The notes under the pieces were generated by a model. That model was not told the DNA's origin and searched no databases. It was given only the letters and a program-made list of their open reading frames with translations. From Isoetes taiwanensis (Eukaryota; Streptophyta; Lycopodiopsida; Isoetales; Isoetaceae): a stretch of 64,000 bases of DNA. Shown in pieces: positions 20,430-31,901 of the stretch (its first letter is position 1; every line of letters begins with the position of its first letter). Position numbers and translations under genes: made by a program. Location: positions 1,118,001 through 1,182,000 of the forward strand of contig JAJEKV010000084.1 in the NCBI GenBank assembly GCA_021234155.1. Direction: 5' to 3'.

Positions 20430-20600
20430 TAGCCCGATACTGTTGGGTGAATAACTTTGCTCTGTGCCTCTAAGAACTGATGGCAAATGGTATTAGGAAG
20501 ATGGACTTTGAATGCAGTTTTTTTGTTGGACCACTCTTGCACAGATGGGATAGTGCTTATATCAAACCCTTTGCTGATACATTTGCATTGATTTCTATGA
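20430..20600 (+). pseudogene. decayed tandem duplicate of the PPR gene 3' end
   Basis: Bases 20430-20600 align with 20242-20412, offset about 188: GATACTGTTGGGTGAATAAC matches GATATTGTTGGGTGGACAAC, then TTTGCTC-GTGCCTCTA, TTGGA-CA-TC-TGCAC, GTGCTTAT-TCAAAC and TTTGC-GATACAT-T all recur in order. The second copy has stops (TGGGTGA, CTAA) and indels. It begins about 24 bases after the PPR stop codon. Confidence 0.75.
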
Positions 20601-20609
20601 TAAAGGAAG

Positions 20610-21393
20610 GCCAATTATATGAGAAATCAGATTGTACATCTGGAAGGATGGCACAGGTAATAATCTCCAAAAGGTTCAAAGACCTGTACCACATGGTCTT
20701 TGACACTTTTCATGCTAGTTGTTAGTCTCAATATAGGACTTGTACAAAGATAACCCTTTGCACAAGGTTGTCCTTTACTGGAAAGTCTCAAAGTTGATAG
20801 ATTGCAGACAATGGAATTTCCAGCCTTCAGCTTGGTCGAAGAGATTAATCCTCCACTCAATTGGGTTACCGAAAATAATCCAGAAGGCCGGAGGGCCAAG
20901 TACGTTACGTGCATAACCCACGAGAGCGAAGAGGAGGTTAACCCTTCCCTCTCGGGGATCATGGGAAATAACCCTCGAGGCTGGATCGACCTCATATAGA
21001 TGGAGAAAGTTATCCCTCTCAATGGCCATGGATGTTATTGTGATGAACTTTGGCGGGCTTATCGTGATAATCCCTGCTGTAGTGTTTTCTCTCTTTAACC
21101 GGCAGGCTTTCGGATCCAACCGTTGCCCACCATTGATTGCAGCCCTGTGATAGGGCCTAACAGGCACTTAACAGTAGGGGAACAGGCAGCCTCACCTCCG
21201 AATTCAATCGAACCTGTGATAAACAGGCTGAATTCAGCCTCGGATGCCGAAGCTATGATAAAACAGACTGAATTTAGATGCCGAATTCATCTTTGTGTGC
21301 TCTGGAGAGTGCCGAACCTGTGATAAACCGAGCTGGGGGAGTGATAATCGGAGCTGTGGGTGCAGGTTTGGGTGAGACAGCTTGCCTGCCGGT
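20610..21393. other. non-coding, GC-richer stretch with short repeats
   Basis: No gene is recognised. GTGATAAACAGGCTGAATTC and CTATGATAAAACAGACTGAA, with related CCGAATTC-type words, recur between 21190 and 21330. Minus-strand ORFs here show no family motif. Confidence 0.4.
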
Positions 21394-21507
21394 TAAGGGG
21401 GTCAATCCCCCTTGCTCACATGTTATGGCTAAGATAAACAGGCTCGCCCTCCCGGGCTCGCTTGTTTATCAGCCATAACAGGCTCTCAAGGGGGATTAAC
21501 CCCCTCT
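21394..21507. repeat. 114-bp imperfect foldback
   Basis: The two halves are reverse complements around the centre CCCGGG (about 21450). Outer arms are TTAAGGGGGTCAATCCCCCT (21394 on) and AAGGGGGATTAACCCCCTC (to 21506); inner arms are TTATGGCTAAGATAAACAGG and TTGTTTATCAGCCATAA. Each outer arm is itself near-palindromic. It could be a small foldback transposon; no target duplication was identified. Confidence 0.65.
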
Positions 21508-23833
21508 TCAACTAGATTACAAAGAAACGAACAAAATGGTTGTCAATGAGTATTGGGTTTCCCTCTATTGGGTTTCCCTCTAAACCCTTGTTTGGTAGTA
21601 TTGTGTGGTGGGGTTTGATTACAGGTCGTATTGTAGAATATTCTTTAGATTTCTGCTCAATCAAGAAATGAGCAAAACTTTCCCAACTCTTATGGAGACT
21701 CTTGTTTATGGTCGTGATTTTCAATCCATTTGCCATTTGTATTCCGTTCACCTACGCTAGTTAAATTATGGCCATATAACATATATGCGACCATTGCATG
21801 GATCATAAAACATAAATTTCTTCTGCGCGAGGCAGGGTTCGAAATTAGAATTTGCCCTAACCATTAAAAATGCTTGCTTACATTTAAGGATGTCGAAAAT
21901 ACATGAAATCGGAAATCCTTAGAAACTTCTCCGAAAATAGCCCAAAAAAATGTTGGGAATATTTTTTGGCTATCGGAAATTTTTTGGAATGGCCGGATTT
22001 TTAAGGGTCGAACCCCCAAAAATTGAACCACGGCGCTAAGGTTGACCCGCATAAAGCATAGCATAGTGGAATGTGCATGCGTCTGCTTCTTTGTACAACC
22101 ATCTTTAGCAAGGTAGGAGTTTCTCCATATTCTGTTAAATGCTTTCGCTAGTATGAATACCATCAAAATTGGCTAATGGTTTTCTAGACCTAGATTTTGC
22201 GTTTATTACTTGGTTACAACAGTGTGGTACACTCCATTGATTCATAGCTTGTTTCGTTTTGGGTGATTTGGATCAGTCAAGTTCATGAGGTCAGTAAACG
22301 CAGAGCAAGATTTGAGGGCTAAGCATAAGGCTTCCTTGAGAAAAATAAAAAGATTCTAACTGTCATGTTCTAACAACCCGAAGAAAAAGATCCTACTATA
22401 TGACAATGGAATATTGTTTTGTCATTCAGTGTTGTGGACCGTGGGGATTACTCAAGATAGCCAAAAGATGCACGAGATTGGCGAACTCGATGTTTGGCCT
22501 GGAAGTAATACAAGGGAAGGTTTGCCTCTGTTGCCGACAGTTCAAGTAGTCTCTGCGTACATGATCTCTACGCTTTAATTTAAAGTATGGCATCAATTGA
22601 TCCATTCTCTTCTCATGACTGCTAGTTATTTCATGTACTTTATGACCATTATAAAAAGGGAATTATTCTGCGGTATTTGGTAGATTCATGGGGCTCTTCA
22701 TCAAATATTTCAATTTCATGGTTATCTTTGTTGTGAGCTCTCTTTACATTCAATGATGGAGAAGATAGAAATGTCTTAGTCAGTGTTTTTGGATTGTGTT
22801 TCTGGGTTGTTGCATCTGTTTAATTACTCTTTCCGTTTGCATCAAGTAAAAGTATTATTATTGATTGTTAACGAATAATACTAGAGAGTTATAAAATGAT
22901 GATGCAATGATCATGTAAAAGAGTCTTTCAAATTCCTGCAACTCATATATTCTGCCTCTATTCTTTAGGAACACGTGGAATGTGGAGATAAGTAGAACAT
23001 AAGTATATGCTTATAACATCTTGCCAGTCTTCATTGCAATGAGAAAATGGAATAAGGATATGATCTCAAACTATTTATTTCAAAAGGTTTTTGGTTCTTA
23101 GTCTTCAAGACTGAATTGCGAGAGTGAAAGACGACATTGAAGCCTAAGAAAATGCAAATTCACAGACGGGCTTTCTTGTTACTTCTGTTGTTGCTTTTCC
23201 AAAGTAAATATATTTGAACATCCATGCATCCTTAGAGCATTTATTTTCCGAAGAGCATTTTTCAAGTGCTAAGAGCATTATCATAGGTGTATGCCTTGTT
23301 ATTAAGGGAATGCTTTTTCTCCTCTACATTTCGTGGGTGATGTTTGGAAGGCAATAGATAAAGTAGCTCGTGTGAGCGTTGAGTGTTGTAGATTGATGGA
23401 TGAAAAAGTTTAAAGGGAGACAGTTAACCATCGGCATTGCAGTCTTAACATTGACACTTAAAGAGGCAGGTTGGATAATCCTTACAATGGATTTGCCTAT
23501 AAATACATGCAGGATTAATTCAATCGAGCTTTATATTTAATGCAATGTAATGTATGTTCCTTTCTAAAGCATATATGAAGTAGAAGTTGTGTTGTTAGTT
23601 TAATAAAGCATCAAAACTAGGTTTAACTTTATTTTTAGGTTATTACAAGAGAAAAATACTACTAAAATAGGGAACACAAGATAATAGCCAGGGGGAAGTA
23701 AAAAATATATTGGCGGCAATTGGTTTGGGGTATCATAAGATTCATATTAGCCCAAATGACTGCATGATAAAGACATGTACATGCAAACTAAAAGTTGCCA
23801 TGAATGTGGTGTTTCCAGGTCTAAAGAAGATGC
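21508..23833. other. non-coding stretch
   Basis: No gene, LTR or element is recognised in these 2.3 kb. All ORFs are short and without motifs. The last 80 bases abut a LINE-A 3' end. Confidence 0.4.
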
Positions 23834-24201
23834 CAAGGAAGGAAGGAAGGAAAGAAGGTACTTTTATCGTCCACGGAGACCAATCGGTCTATGGGACCCA
23901 ATACAAAAACGCAGCAAGCGGATTACTGCCCGGATTAAAAAACCCCCGCCCCGAAGGGTTTTCGAGGGAAAACCGTGGCAGCAATCAGCCTGCTGACAAA
24001 CTGTCCTAACATATAAAATACAGAAACACCCAAATATATACAATCATGCACCGCACCCGTAGTGCCTAATCAGCGAGCAGCCAGGCGGGGGCAAAGGTGA
24101 CCTCGCAGGTCCAGTACCTCTTGAATGTACGACCCCAGGGCACGTACTGACGGTGTGTTCATCAGCAAATGTAAGGGCAAGTCCGGCCGTACTAAGGGAG
24201 C
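23834..24201 (-). mobile_element. LINE-A 3' fragment with (GGAA)n tail
   Basis: Plus-strand GGAAGGAAGGAAAGAAGGTA, TCGTCCACGGAGACC, then AACCCCCGCCCCGAAGGGTT is the reverse complement of the LINE-A tail, terminal hairpin and 3' UTR stem-loop. Homology to the other copies continues through the protein C-terminus up to CACTAAGGGAGC-like sequence at 24201 and then stops. It is a 5'-truncated insertion of about 330 bases plus tail. Confidence 0.8.
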
Positions 24202-25835
24202 ATAGACAATCCATTTCTCAGAAGGCTAATGCATCAAGCGATAATGTAATCCGTGTGGCCAGAATCATGAGCAATGGAAGCACATTGATAAAACCTGGCC
24301 AGAATTTGGCGGAACCATGGGATCTTAGACTACAACTTTAAATAGTAGTGTTGGTCTCTCAGGTTTTGTAGAGAAACCATTGCCTGTCGTGCGCATCTCA
24401 AGAGAATAAGTTGGTGGTCTTTCAAATGTCGCAAGTTGCTCGAATTTGAGTGCTGCCCAGAGAACGATGTTTAGTCATGGCCAAGCTTTGGAACGAAGCA
24501 AAGCAATTTTTGGCAATTGTAGTTATGCTGTGGAGGATGCTATGACAATTCTCAAAATAGAACACTTTCTAAGAAAACTAAGCATCACTCAGCTTTCCAA
24601 TGAACCCAAATATGCGCAAATTTGGCGCCTTTATCTGCGCCTTTATCAGCGACCGTTTGGAATTTCCAGTCTACATTCTTGAATGTTTTAGGGACGGCAA
24701 AGCTAGTTGTATTTTTCTGCTAAATTCGTTATATCCACAAAATCTACTTCTCGAACTAATCTGTTGCACAAACGGCTGTCTGCATGCATCCAGGTAATAA
24801 TGTAGATACATGAAAGTTGAGTCATTTCATTCTGTCTATGGCAGTCTATTACAGACTGATTTTGAAAACGGAGAAAAATTTTGAGTTGTTCTTCCCATGA
24901 TCACGAAATGGTCCCAAACCCGTTCCAATTTCTCTACGGCATTTTTTCTAAGCCAATTAACCAGCCCTAATCTATGGGGAATACTCTGTTCTGAAGAAGA
25001 TTTATAGAGGTACTTCAGGAGATCATAGGCAGTGTAATAAGGAATAAAAAATGCATCTGCAGCTCAAATTTATGCATTGCCCATGGATCCCATTTATGCA
25101 TTGCCTATGGCAAGATCATCCTCAAATCCACAGATTTTGAGTTTTTGCACAACAAAGCCTAACATCGCTTTGCGGCATCTTTCATGTACTATTAGCTTCT
25201 ACAGACCAGGTAAATTGATTCTGTATTTTCTTTGTGATTTGTAATAGACTTAGTATTCCTTTTCCATTGCTATCTCACTTAGGCAGTTAAGCTATGCACA
25301 GTTCTATTACATGTTTTTCCAGAATAAAATGTACAGTGGTCATGTATGATTTAGACGATGACATTTTTGTTCTCAAGTACATAGCAACTGATTGTTACTT
25401 TCATCTCCAAGAGCAAATTGAATATGCACAGAGGCACTTATTGCAAATGGGAAGTGCAAGGTTTTTGCTATGATGACAACCTTTCTTACTTCAAGTATTT
25501 TTTCTAGGCTATATTATGTTTCAGGGGTAAGAGTAGATGACTTCTTGCATGGATTGCAACTGCAGGTTTGCCCATTCCATTGATTTCTTGCTTCTTATTT
25601 ACTGGATGCAAAGAATATGGCCAACATCTTGCTTACATGGAGATCTGAGCAGCTTATGCACTTATTCGCTTCCTTAATAATTTGATGTTTGCATAGAGTT
25701 ATGCCTATTTGCCTACGTCTACATCCTTTCTTTTATCTTCCAATTCCCTCACATTCGCTGCAGTGTTATGCGTATTTTATTGTTGGAAAAGATTTAAATG
25801 CCTTTATTTTCAATGCCATTGGCATTATAACTGCC
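24202..25835. other. non-coding stretch
   Basis: No gene is recognised. A short duplication is visible at 24615-24650 (GCGCAAATTTGGCGCCTTTA, then CTGCGCCTTTATC). Confidence 0.4.
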
Positions 25836-28150
25836 ACTCATAACACAATCATCAACATATAAAGCTATAATGCAGAATTTACCATCTACTTTCTTTATGT
25901 ACAAGTTACCTTCACTTTCTAATTTCTCGAATCCTTGAGATAATAGGAACCCATTTATGCATACATACCATTGTCTAGCCGCTTGCTTATAAGCCCATAC
26001 ACTGCTTTCTTCAATTTGCAGACTTTGTTACCTTGCACCTCAAAACCAACCGGCTGCTCCATATAGATCTCTTCATCCAAATCTCCATTTAGGAATGCAG
26101 TCTTTACATCCATATGATCAAGTTCCAAATCATGCTCCACTGCTAAAGCAATTAAAGCTCGCAAACTTGTTAGCTTGACAATAGGAAAAAATGTATCATG
26201 ATAATCTTTGCCATACTTTTGTTAGCTTGACCATGCTTTGTACCTTTCAATTTTCCCGTCCGGTCCTTTCTTTATTTTGAAAATCCACTTACATCCGACC
26301 ACATTTTTCTCCTTCGGTCGAGGTGCAAGATGATAGGTACCTGTATGTCTGAATGACTCGAGTTCTTCACACATAGCCTTTCTCCACTTATCTGCATCTA
26401 TCGAATTGACAGCTTCATCATATGTTTTAGGCTCCATGACGCTTGACACAGTAGGTGGCCGTTGCTCTCGTGCGCTGTCTCCTAACTCATACTCTGTAAA
26501 TCTTGATGGTGGTCTACGCTCACGAGTACTTCTACCATGCTCATTTCTCCCATACAGTGATATATCAAAAGATACTTCCTGCTTCAATCTTTCTGCATCG
26601 CTTCTATGCAAACAAGTTTCTTCCATGGAGGGCTCTTCTGCACTTACAGGTTCTAATTCTTCTGCCTGCTCTTCAGTTTGCTCTTCCAAGCTTATCTCCA
26701 GACTTCGATCTTCTAGTTCTGATACTCAACCTTCCGGTTGCTCCTCCGTATCATTATCTTCTACCTCTTGAGCCTGTACAATTTCTATTTGAGATTCTTC
26801 CTTTCCTATGTCATCGTCATCATCGTCAAACCAACCTGTTGGAGCCCAAGGTTGATTTTCTTCCTTTCTCCGTGCCAAACTTTGTGTCACAACTCTATCT
26901 CTATAGAACTTAGTTTCATCGAACACCACGTCTCGACTTACATGGATCTTCCTAGTTTTGGGATCATACAATCTGTATCCCTGCTCCTCATAACCAACAA
27001 GATAAGTCTCCATGCTTCGATCGTCTAACTTGGACCGCAATTCTTCGGGTACATGCATATATACTAAACAACCATATGCACGCAACCTTTCCACAGACTG
27101 TTTTTTTCCAGACCACACCTCCTCAGGAATTCTCCCTTCAATACCAGACGACGGTAACTTGTTCTGGATATAGCATGCAGCCTGCACTGCTTCCGCCCAT
27201 AAATAGTTTGGTAACCCTGCATGCTTTAACATAGATCTTACTGCATCCATAAGAGTTCTGTTCTTTCTCTCGGCAATACCGTTCTGCTGCGGGGTATGCC
27301 TACAAGTAAATTGACGTCGAATCCCCTTCTCACGACAAAACTGCATGAATGCCTTAGACATATATTCTCCCCCTGAATCTGAGCGCAAGCGCTTCAACTT
27401 TCTAGACGTCTCTCGTTCAGCTTCTGCTTGATACAATTGGAATGCCTGGAATGCTTGATCCTTTGATTTCAAAAAATAACACTTCGTCCTTCGAGAAAAA
27501 TCATCTATAAATGTCATAAAGTATGTTTTGCCACTCATACTTTGGACACGCATTGGACCACACAAGTCACTATGCACCAAATTCAAAATTCCTAACGTTT
27601 TAGCAACGCGAGACCGGAAAGTGTTTCTAGTCTGCTTCCCAAGCATACATCCATGGCATATTCTATGTTCACTTGCATCTATGTTGGTAGGCAAACCCTC
27701 TACCAATTCATGTTTCCTCATAATTTTTATAGTTTCGTCACTCACATGACCACACCTCATCAGATGCCACAATTCTAGAGAGCTAATACTCCCAATACAA
27801 GGAAAAGCATCCAAACAATATAGTTTACCCCTTCTCCTAGCATATATATTTCTACCATTACCCACCATTTCACAACGAGATGCATCAAAGTTTACTTTGT
27901 ACCCTGCATCTACCAAGTCTGCTACCGAAATTAAATTGAACAACATACCAGGGGTATACAATACGTTTTCCAAACTCACTTTATCTTCACCATTGTGAAA
28001 GAACTCCAACTTTCCGCAACCTTTGACTTCGTGTAAATTACCATTTCCCATTTGTATGCAAGGGGTATCAGGTCCCTTTAATTTTTTTATCAACTTCTCT
28101 GATGCAATAACAGTCCTTTCTGCCCCGGAATCAATGGTTAAAGCATTAGG
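25836..28150 (-). mobile_element. Ty1/copia polyprotein fragment (protease, integrase, RT start)
   Basis: Reading the minus strand: protease motif IDSGAERTVIASE (about 28130), the gag-pre-integrase zinc region (LWHLMRCGHV, ICHGCMLGKQ), and integrase core with LVHSDLCGPM, FMTFIDDFSRRTKCYF, RLRSDSGGEY and TPQQNGIAERKNRTLMDAVR, together giving the D-D-E triad. The integrase C-terminal region and an acidic linker (DDDDDD) follow. RT pieces are WIFKIKKGPDGKIERYK (about 26260), LELDHMDVKTAFLNGDLDEE (about 26115), VYGL, and LYVDDC (about 25860). One main ORF (26726-28093) is intact; later parts are frameshifted. Gag, the end of RT, RNase H and both LTRs are missing, so it is truncated at both ends. 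It differs from the two other copia copies in the window. Confidence 0.9.
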
Positions 28151-28550
28151 GATTTTTTGAGATCATAAAAGGGCCTTCTAAGGACTGCTGACTAAGCTAT
28201 ATGAACTACCAATCAGAAAACAGAACTGGTAATCCAGTCCATCATGGGACTGGTGCAGAAACTGCCAAATTCTCTAATGTTTGAGCAATCACCACAAGGT
28301 AGAGGTGACCCCATTGGTCTTGAAATTCTCAGAGGTCATTAAGAAACAAGTGAAGACTCAAATGGTGGCGGTATAGTTCAAAATCGAAATTTCTGTTATG
28401 AGTTACATGGGTTTAAGTGGCAGAGGTCATGTGGGCCAGTTCTGGTCCATGGATCAGGAATGGTTCCAGAGACAGGTCTAGTGTTAATACGTGTTTGGCA
28501 TTTACGACCAGTTTTTGAAACACGACCCATACATTTCACTTCAAGTGTCC
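28151..28550. other. non-coding stretch between copia and MULE relics
   Basis: No gene is recognised. If a MULE terminal inverted repeat exists on this side it should lie here, but I could not match this stretch to sequence right of 30.1 kb or right of 40.4 kb. Confidence 0.4.
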
Positions 28551-30121
28551 TCATAGATTTGAAACAGTAGGTCCTGTTCCCAAGTGTCTACCCTCCAACC
28601 ATGCTTTGTATTTTGAACTTTGCAAGAGTGCTTCTGTCATGTCAAATACGCATGCATCATATAGATTCATAGTCTTTCTGTATCCCCTAGCTGCTAGCCA
28701 GCTTCCGTGCTTGGATTCAGACATGTTAGTGTGAGGGACATGTATGGCACTGGCTATGTCCATTCCTGTAAGCATATAATTTTTCCATCTGCTTACCCTC
28801 TGATGCCACCAAGACAACCACGAACCTAACGACTTTATGTCCACCTCGTCGGCTTTTCCAGGCCACCAATCAATGATTTCATGATAAATATCTTCTGCAA
28901 TTTCAATAGTTTCTGCATTCCTCCATTTCCGACATAAATCCAGATGCTGGATACGGTAGGCCTTATAAATGTATTTATTTGTGTGACGTTGCAAGCACTG
29001 CTCAAAATGAAATTGACATGAGCGTTCTCCACCTAAAATTTTCTGACCATTATTGAACACATCTCGTACTGCTGTCCAGTTAGCCTGTGCTTCATTGGCC
29101 ATAAATTTCCTAAATTCAGCTGCCGGAAAACCTTTGCCCTCCATCACCTTATTTAGTTTTTCCTAAAACAGTCTTTGTGCAATGTAATCTTCAGTTTTCA
29201 TGTCACACAAGGCAATAGTCTGTAGAGACCTTATCCTACATGAAAGGAATTACAAAAATGAAATATACAACTTATTTTGGATCAAAATAAAAAGAAACAA
29301 CTTACTTTGGATCATAGACATGACACCCCAACGTTGTCCAGGTCGGAATACGTTTCACATGATCAAAATGAACCCAACTATGTTCCAAATCCCCACCTGG
29401 ACGCATTCTATTTACTAAATCTACAGGCCCGACGGTGGACATCTTGAAGATATAACATCTTTCATTATCGTCATCATGTAACTGGTAAGGAAATACTGAA
29501 CCGTGGAAGTACTGGTATCTGCTATGTTGTTTCAAATATAAAATTTGAGAAAACTCATCCCCTCCTTTCTTGTTCTGAGCTTTAGCTTTATGAATCCACC
29601 TTCGTAATCTGAATTTCCAAAATTAATGATAAACGCCAGGTAAAGACATTGGATATAAATCGTGAAATTTAATAATACCTTCGTTGATTATTCAATGGTT
29701 CAAGTTTTTGAAGAAATCTATCCACACCCGCAGAGTCCATTGTTTGAAAAGCCGAGATTTCATCTTCAGAAATTATATTACCATTCACAAAATCCATTGC
29801 AAGATCGTGTTGTGTTTCTCGGGCTCCCTTCATAGTTGATAGTGTATTTGCACCTCTAGTGTTCAAAAGTGCTTTGGCCATATACATACTTTCTCTTGAC
29901 TCTGCTACTCTGATAGGATGTTCATGACTTCCGATGTGAAAGGCCAACCTCGTAAAACTTGTATTATCTGGAAAGCAGTAATATATTTTGCATGTGCACT
30001 GGCTTATGCATTCTGGACTCTGGTTGTTCCCAGCAAAATATGCATTCTGGTGGTACCCATGAAGTATATCCGTAAAAATCTTAAACATAAAGTATATACC
30101 CTTAAACATCTTAAGTATCAT
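28551..30121 (-). pseudogene. Mutator-like (MULE) transposase, spliced, with nonsense mutation
   Basis: Three exons join in phase on the minus strand: about 30121-29679 (N-terminal, with CTCKIYYCFPDNTSFTRLAF; donor CGAAG/GTATTA), 29608-29306 (RRWIHKAKAQNKKGGDEFSQ, then LEHSWVHFDHVKRIPTWTTL and CHVYDPK; donor CCAAA/GTAAG) and 29235-28551 (acceptor TTTCATGTAG; TIALCDMKTEDYIAQ, FMANEAQANWTAVRDVF, CQFHFEQCLQRHTNKYI, NMSESKHGSWLAARGYRKTM). The order W-H-FD-VKR, TIA-CDM-E and MADEA-ANW matches the DDE core of a MULE transposase class I associate with mosses, lycophytes and ferns. Codon TAG sits where Trp is expected (RLF-stop-EKLN, near 29171), so it is inactive or needs readthrough. The start codon is uncertain. 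Terminal inverted repeats were not found. Confidence 0.65.
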
Positions 30122-30423
30122 GTCATATTTACAATAACGTCAATAACGTCAAACTCTTTTCATAAATATCGAAGCCTTTTCATGTATTCATGTCAAAACG
30201 TCAAACTCATTTCTGAAACATCGAAGCCTTGGTATTTTTTGAAACGTGGAAGCCGGATTTACATTGCTACAACATCGAAGCCGAAATCTCTGATACCAAG
30301 CCGGAGCAGATGGGATAGCTTAGAACCGGGCTTCCAGGTTTGAATCATGGGTTTAAATCATGCTCCAATATCCGGCTCCGGGTTCAAGGACTGTAAGTAT
30401 TGATGTTTGTTTTTTATTTGAAA

Positions 30424-31015
30424 CTAATAGGGGACGGCGCCGTTGCTCTTAGAAACTCTCAGGAACTCTCAGAAACTCTCAGGAACTCTGCAAGGGGATG
30501 GCACCGTTGCCATTTTTTTTGTAACAGATTTTTCTAGTCCATTCTTCCGGCCGATGCCGGTCTTCTAGAACATTTTGCCGCCCAATGCAAGGGGACGGCA
30601 CCGTTGCATTTTTTTTTATGTCCCATTTCTAGAACATTCTTATAGCCGATGCCATTCTTCTAAACCATTTTGCCAGCAAATGCAAGGGGACGGCACCGTT
30701 GCCATTTTTTAAATCGGATTTTTCTAAAACATTTTGGCACCGTTGCCATTTTTTTTATGTCCCATTTCTAGAACATTCTTATAGCCGATGCCATTCTTCT
30801 AAACCATTTTGCCAGCAAATGCACCGTTGCCATTTTTTAAATCGGATTTTTCTAAAACATTCTTTCAGATGTTTAGTTGTCAGATTTTATCCAGATGTTT
30901 AGTTGTCACATTTTATCAGAGTTTAGTTGTCTTTTGTCTTCTTCAAGAACACATTGTCTTATTATGCTTCTTTTGTCTTCTTCAAGAACACATTGTCTTA
31001 TTATGCTGTAAAACA
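30424..31015. repeat. complex tandem repeats (GGGGACGGCACCGTTGC units)
   Basis: Units begin with GGGGACGGC(A/G)CCGTTGC and continue with CATTTTTT, CCCATTTCTAGAACATTCTT, ATAGCCGATGCC and TTCTAAACCATTTTGCCAGC. They recur at about 30431, 30492, 30590, 30686, and in shortened form at 30735 and 30820. CTCAGGAACTCTCAGAAACT is repeated at 30455-30489. At 30868-30930 GATGTTTAGTTGTCA-like words repeat three times, and at 30932-31000 CTTTTGTCTTCTTCAAGAAC with ACATTGTCTTATTATGCT is doubled. This sits between the divergent MULE and ParB/methylase genes, where their promoters should be. Confidence 0.75.
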
Positions 31016-31145
31016 TATTGTCCTATGCTGTTCCAGAACACATAATATTAAACAGAACTTTTGTCATCTTCTATTTTAAAAAACAGAATGTTAAATAGAA
31101 ATTTTGTCCCTTGTCACTAATCAAATGAATTGTGTTTTCTTGCAG

Positions 31146-31320
31146 TGTGGCCTCTGTTATGGTAGAAACAAGGAACAGTAAACCAGATTTGCAGCCTACT
31201 AGACTCGTCACTCCTAAAAGAAAGCCAAGAGGTCGTCAGATACATCGAAGTCTGGCCATGTCGTTTGAATCTACTGCAGATGTAGTAGAGACAATAGAAG
31301 ACACTAGCAGATGCACTACA
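31146..31320 (+). pseudogene. 5' exon of the ParB/methylase-like gene (interrupted)
   Basis: After a good acceptor (TGTGTTTTCTTGCAG) an open frame reads MVETRNSKPDLQPTRLVTPK, RKPRGRQIHRSLAMS and TADVVETIEDTSRCTT, with a basic NLS-like run (PKRKPRGR). The frame is cut at 31320 by the copia 5' LTR. If the element and one CTACA copy are disregarded, the frame is still open at 36686 (DIDKEAGNIDMQLDDSTF), which shows that the insertion hit coding sequence. The assignment to the same gene as 38817-40381 rests on strand, order and the nested-insertion logic, not on family matches. Confidence 0.5.
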
Positions 31321-31882
31321 TGAAAGGTTTCAGCATATAAGTCGTGTAAATCAGAGAACTCTACCTATGAGAAGCAGTGGCAGTAGGTTATGAGTTGTAC
31401 ATGCATTCATGAGAAGCAGTGGCAGTGAATGTAAGTGAAGAGTATCAAAACGAAAAAGGGGCGCTGCTTGACTATGAGGTGCGTAGAATTGAATTTTAAA
31501 GCGGTTAGAGACTATCAGCGCCCCATACGTTTCCCGCCGTATAAAATACGCGTGAAAAGAATACGTATGGAAATCCGGTTAGGTTTCAACAATTCAAAGG
31601 CAATAATTGACACCTGTGGGATATTTTTGGAAAGTATATCAACACCTGAACCGTGCATACAGCTACATATATATAGATGAGAGTTGAATGCGTAGCGGGG
31701 AGCAGCTGTTGTTGTTGGGCATGGTAACGGTTATGTTACAGATTGATAGAACTATCATTAATATGTATTAAGGGATTAGTGACCATATTTTGGCTCCCTT
31801 ATTACTTGCTAAGTCAAGTTGTTTATGATAAATCTTGCTAGATATTTGAATTAAGAATATATATTTTGCTCAATTTTTAACA
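31321..31882 (+). repeat. copia 5' LTR (562 bp)
   Basis: Begins TGAAAGGTTTCAGCATATAA and ends CTCAATTTTTAACA, and repeats at 36114-36680. A TATA-like ACATATATATAGATGAG lies near 31667, a reasonable core promoter for the element. Confidence 0.95.
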
Positions 31883-31883
31883 G

Positions 31884-31895
31884 TGGTATCAGAGC
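31884..31895 (+). other. primer-binding site (initiator tRNA-Met type)
   Basis: TGGTATCAGAGC starts two bases after the LTR. This is the standard plant copia primer-binding site complementary to the 3' end of initiator tRNA-Met. Confidence 0.9.
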
Positions 31896-31901
31896 TACAA
31901 C

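Noticed and set aside
20775-21478. ORFs of 60-130 codons on both strands after the PPR gene
   Set aside because: The region is GC-richer and repeat-bearing, which lengthens chance ORFs; no motif or splice context supports a gene.
30490-31010. CRISPR-like array
   Set aside because: Repeat units are long, nested and variable in spacing, in a eukaryotic context; it is a complex minisatellite.
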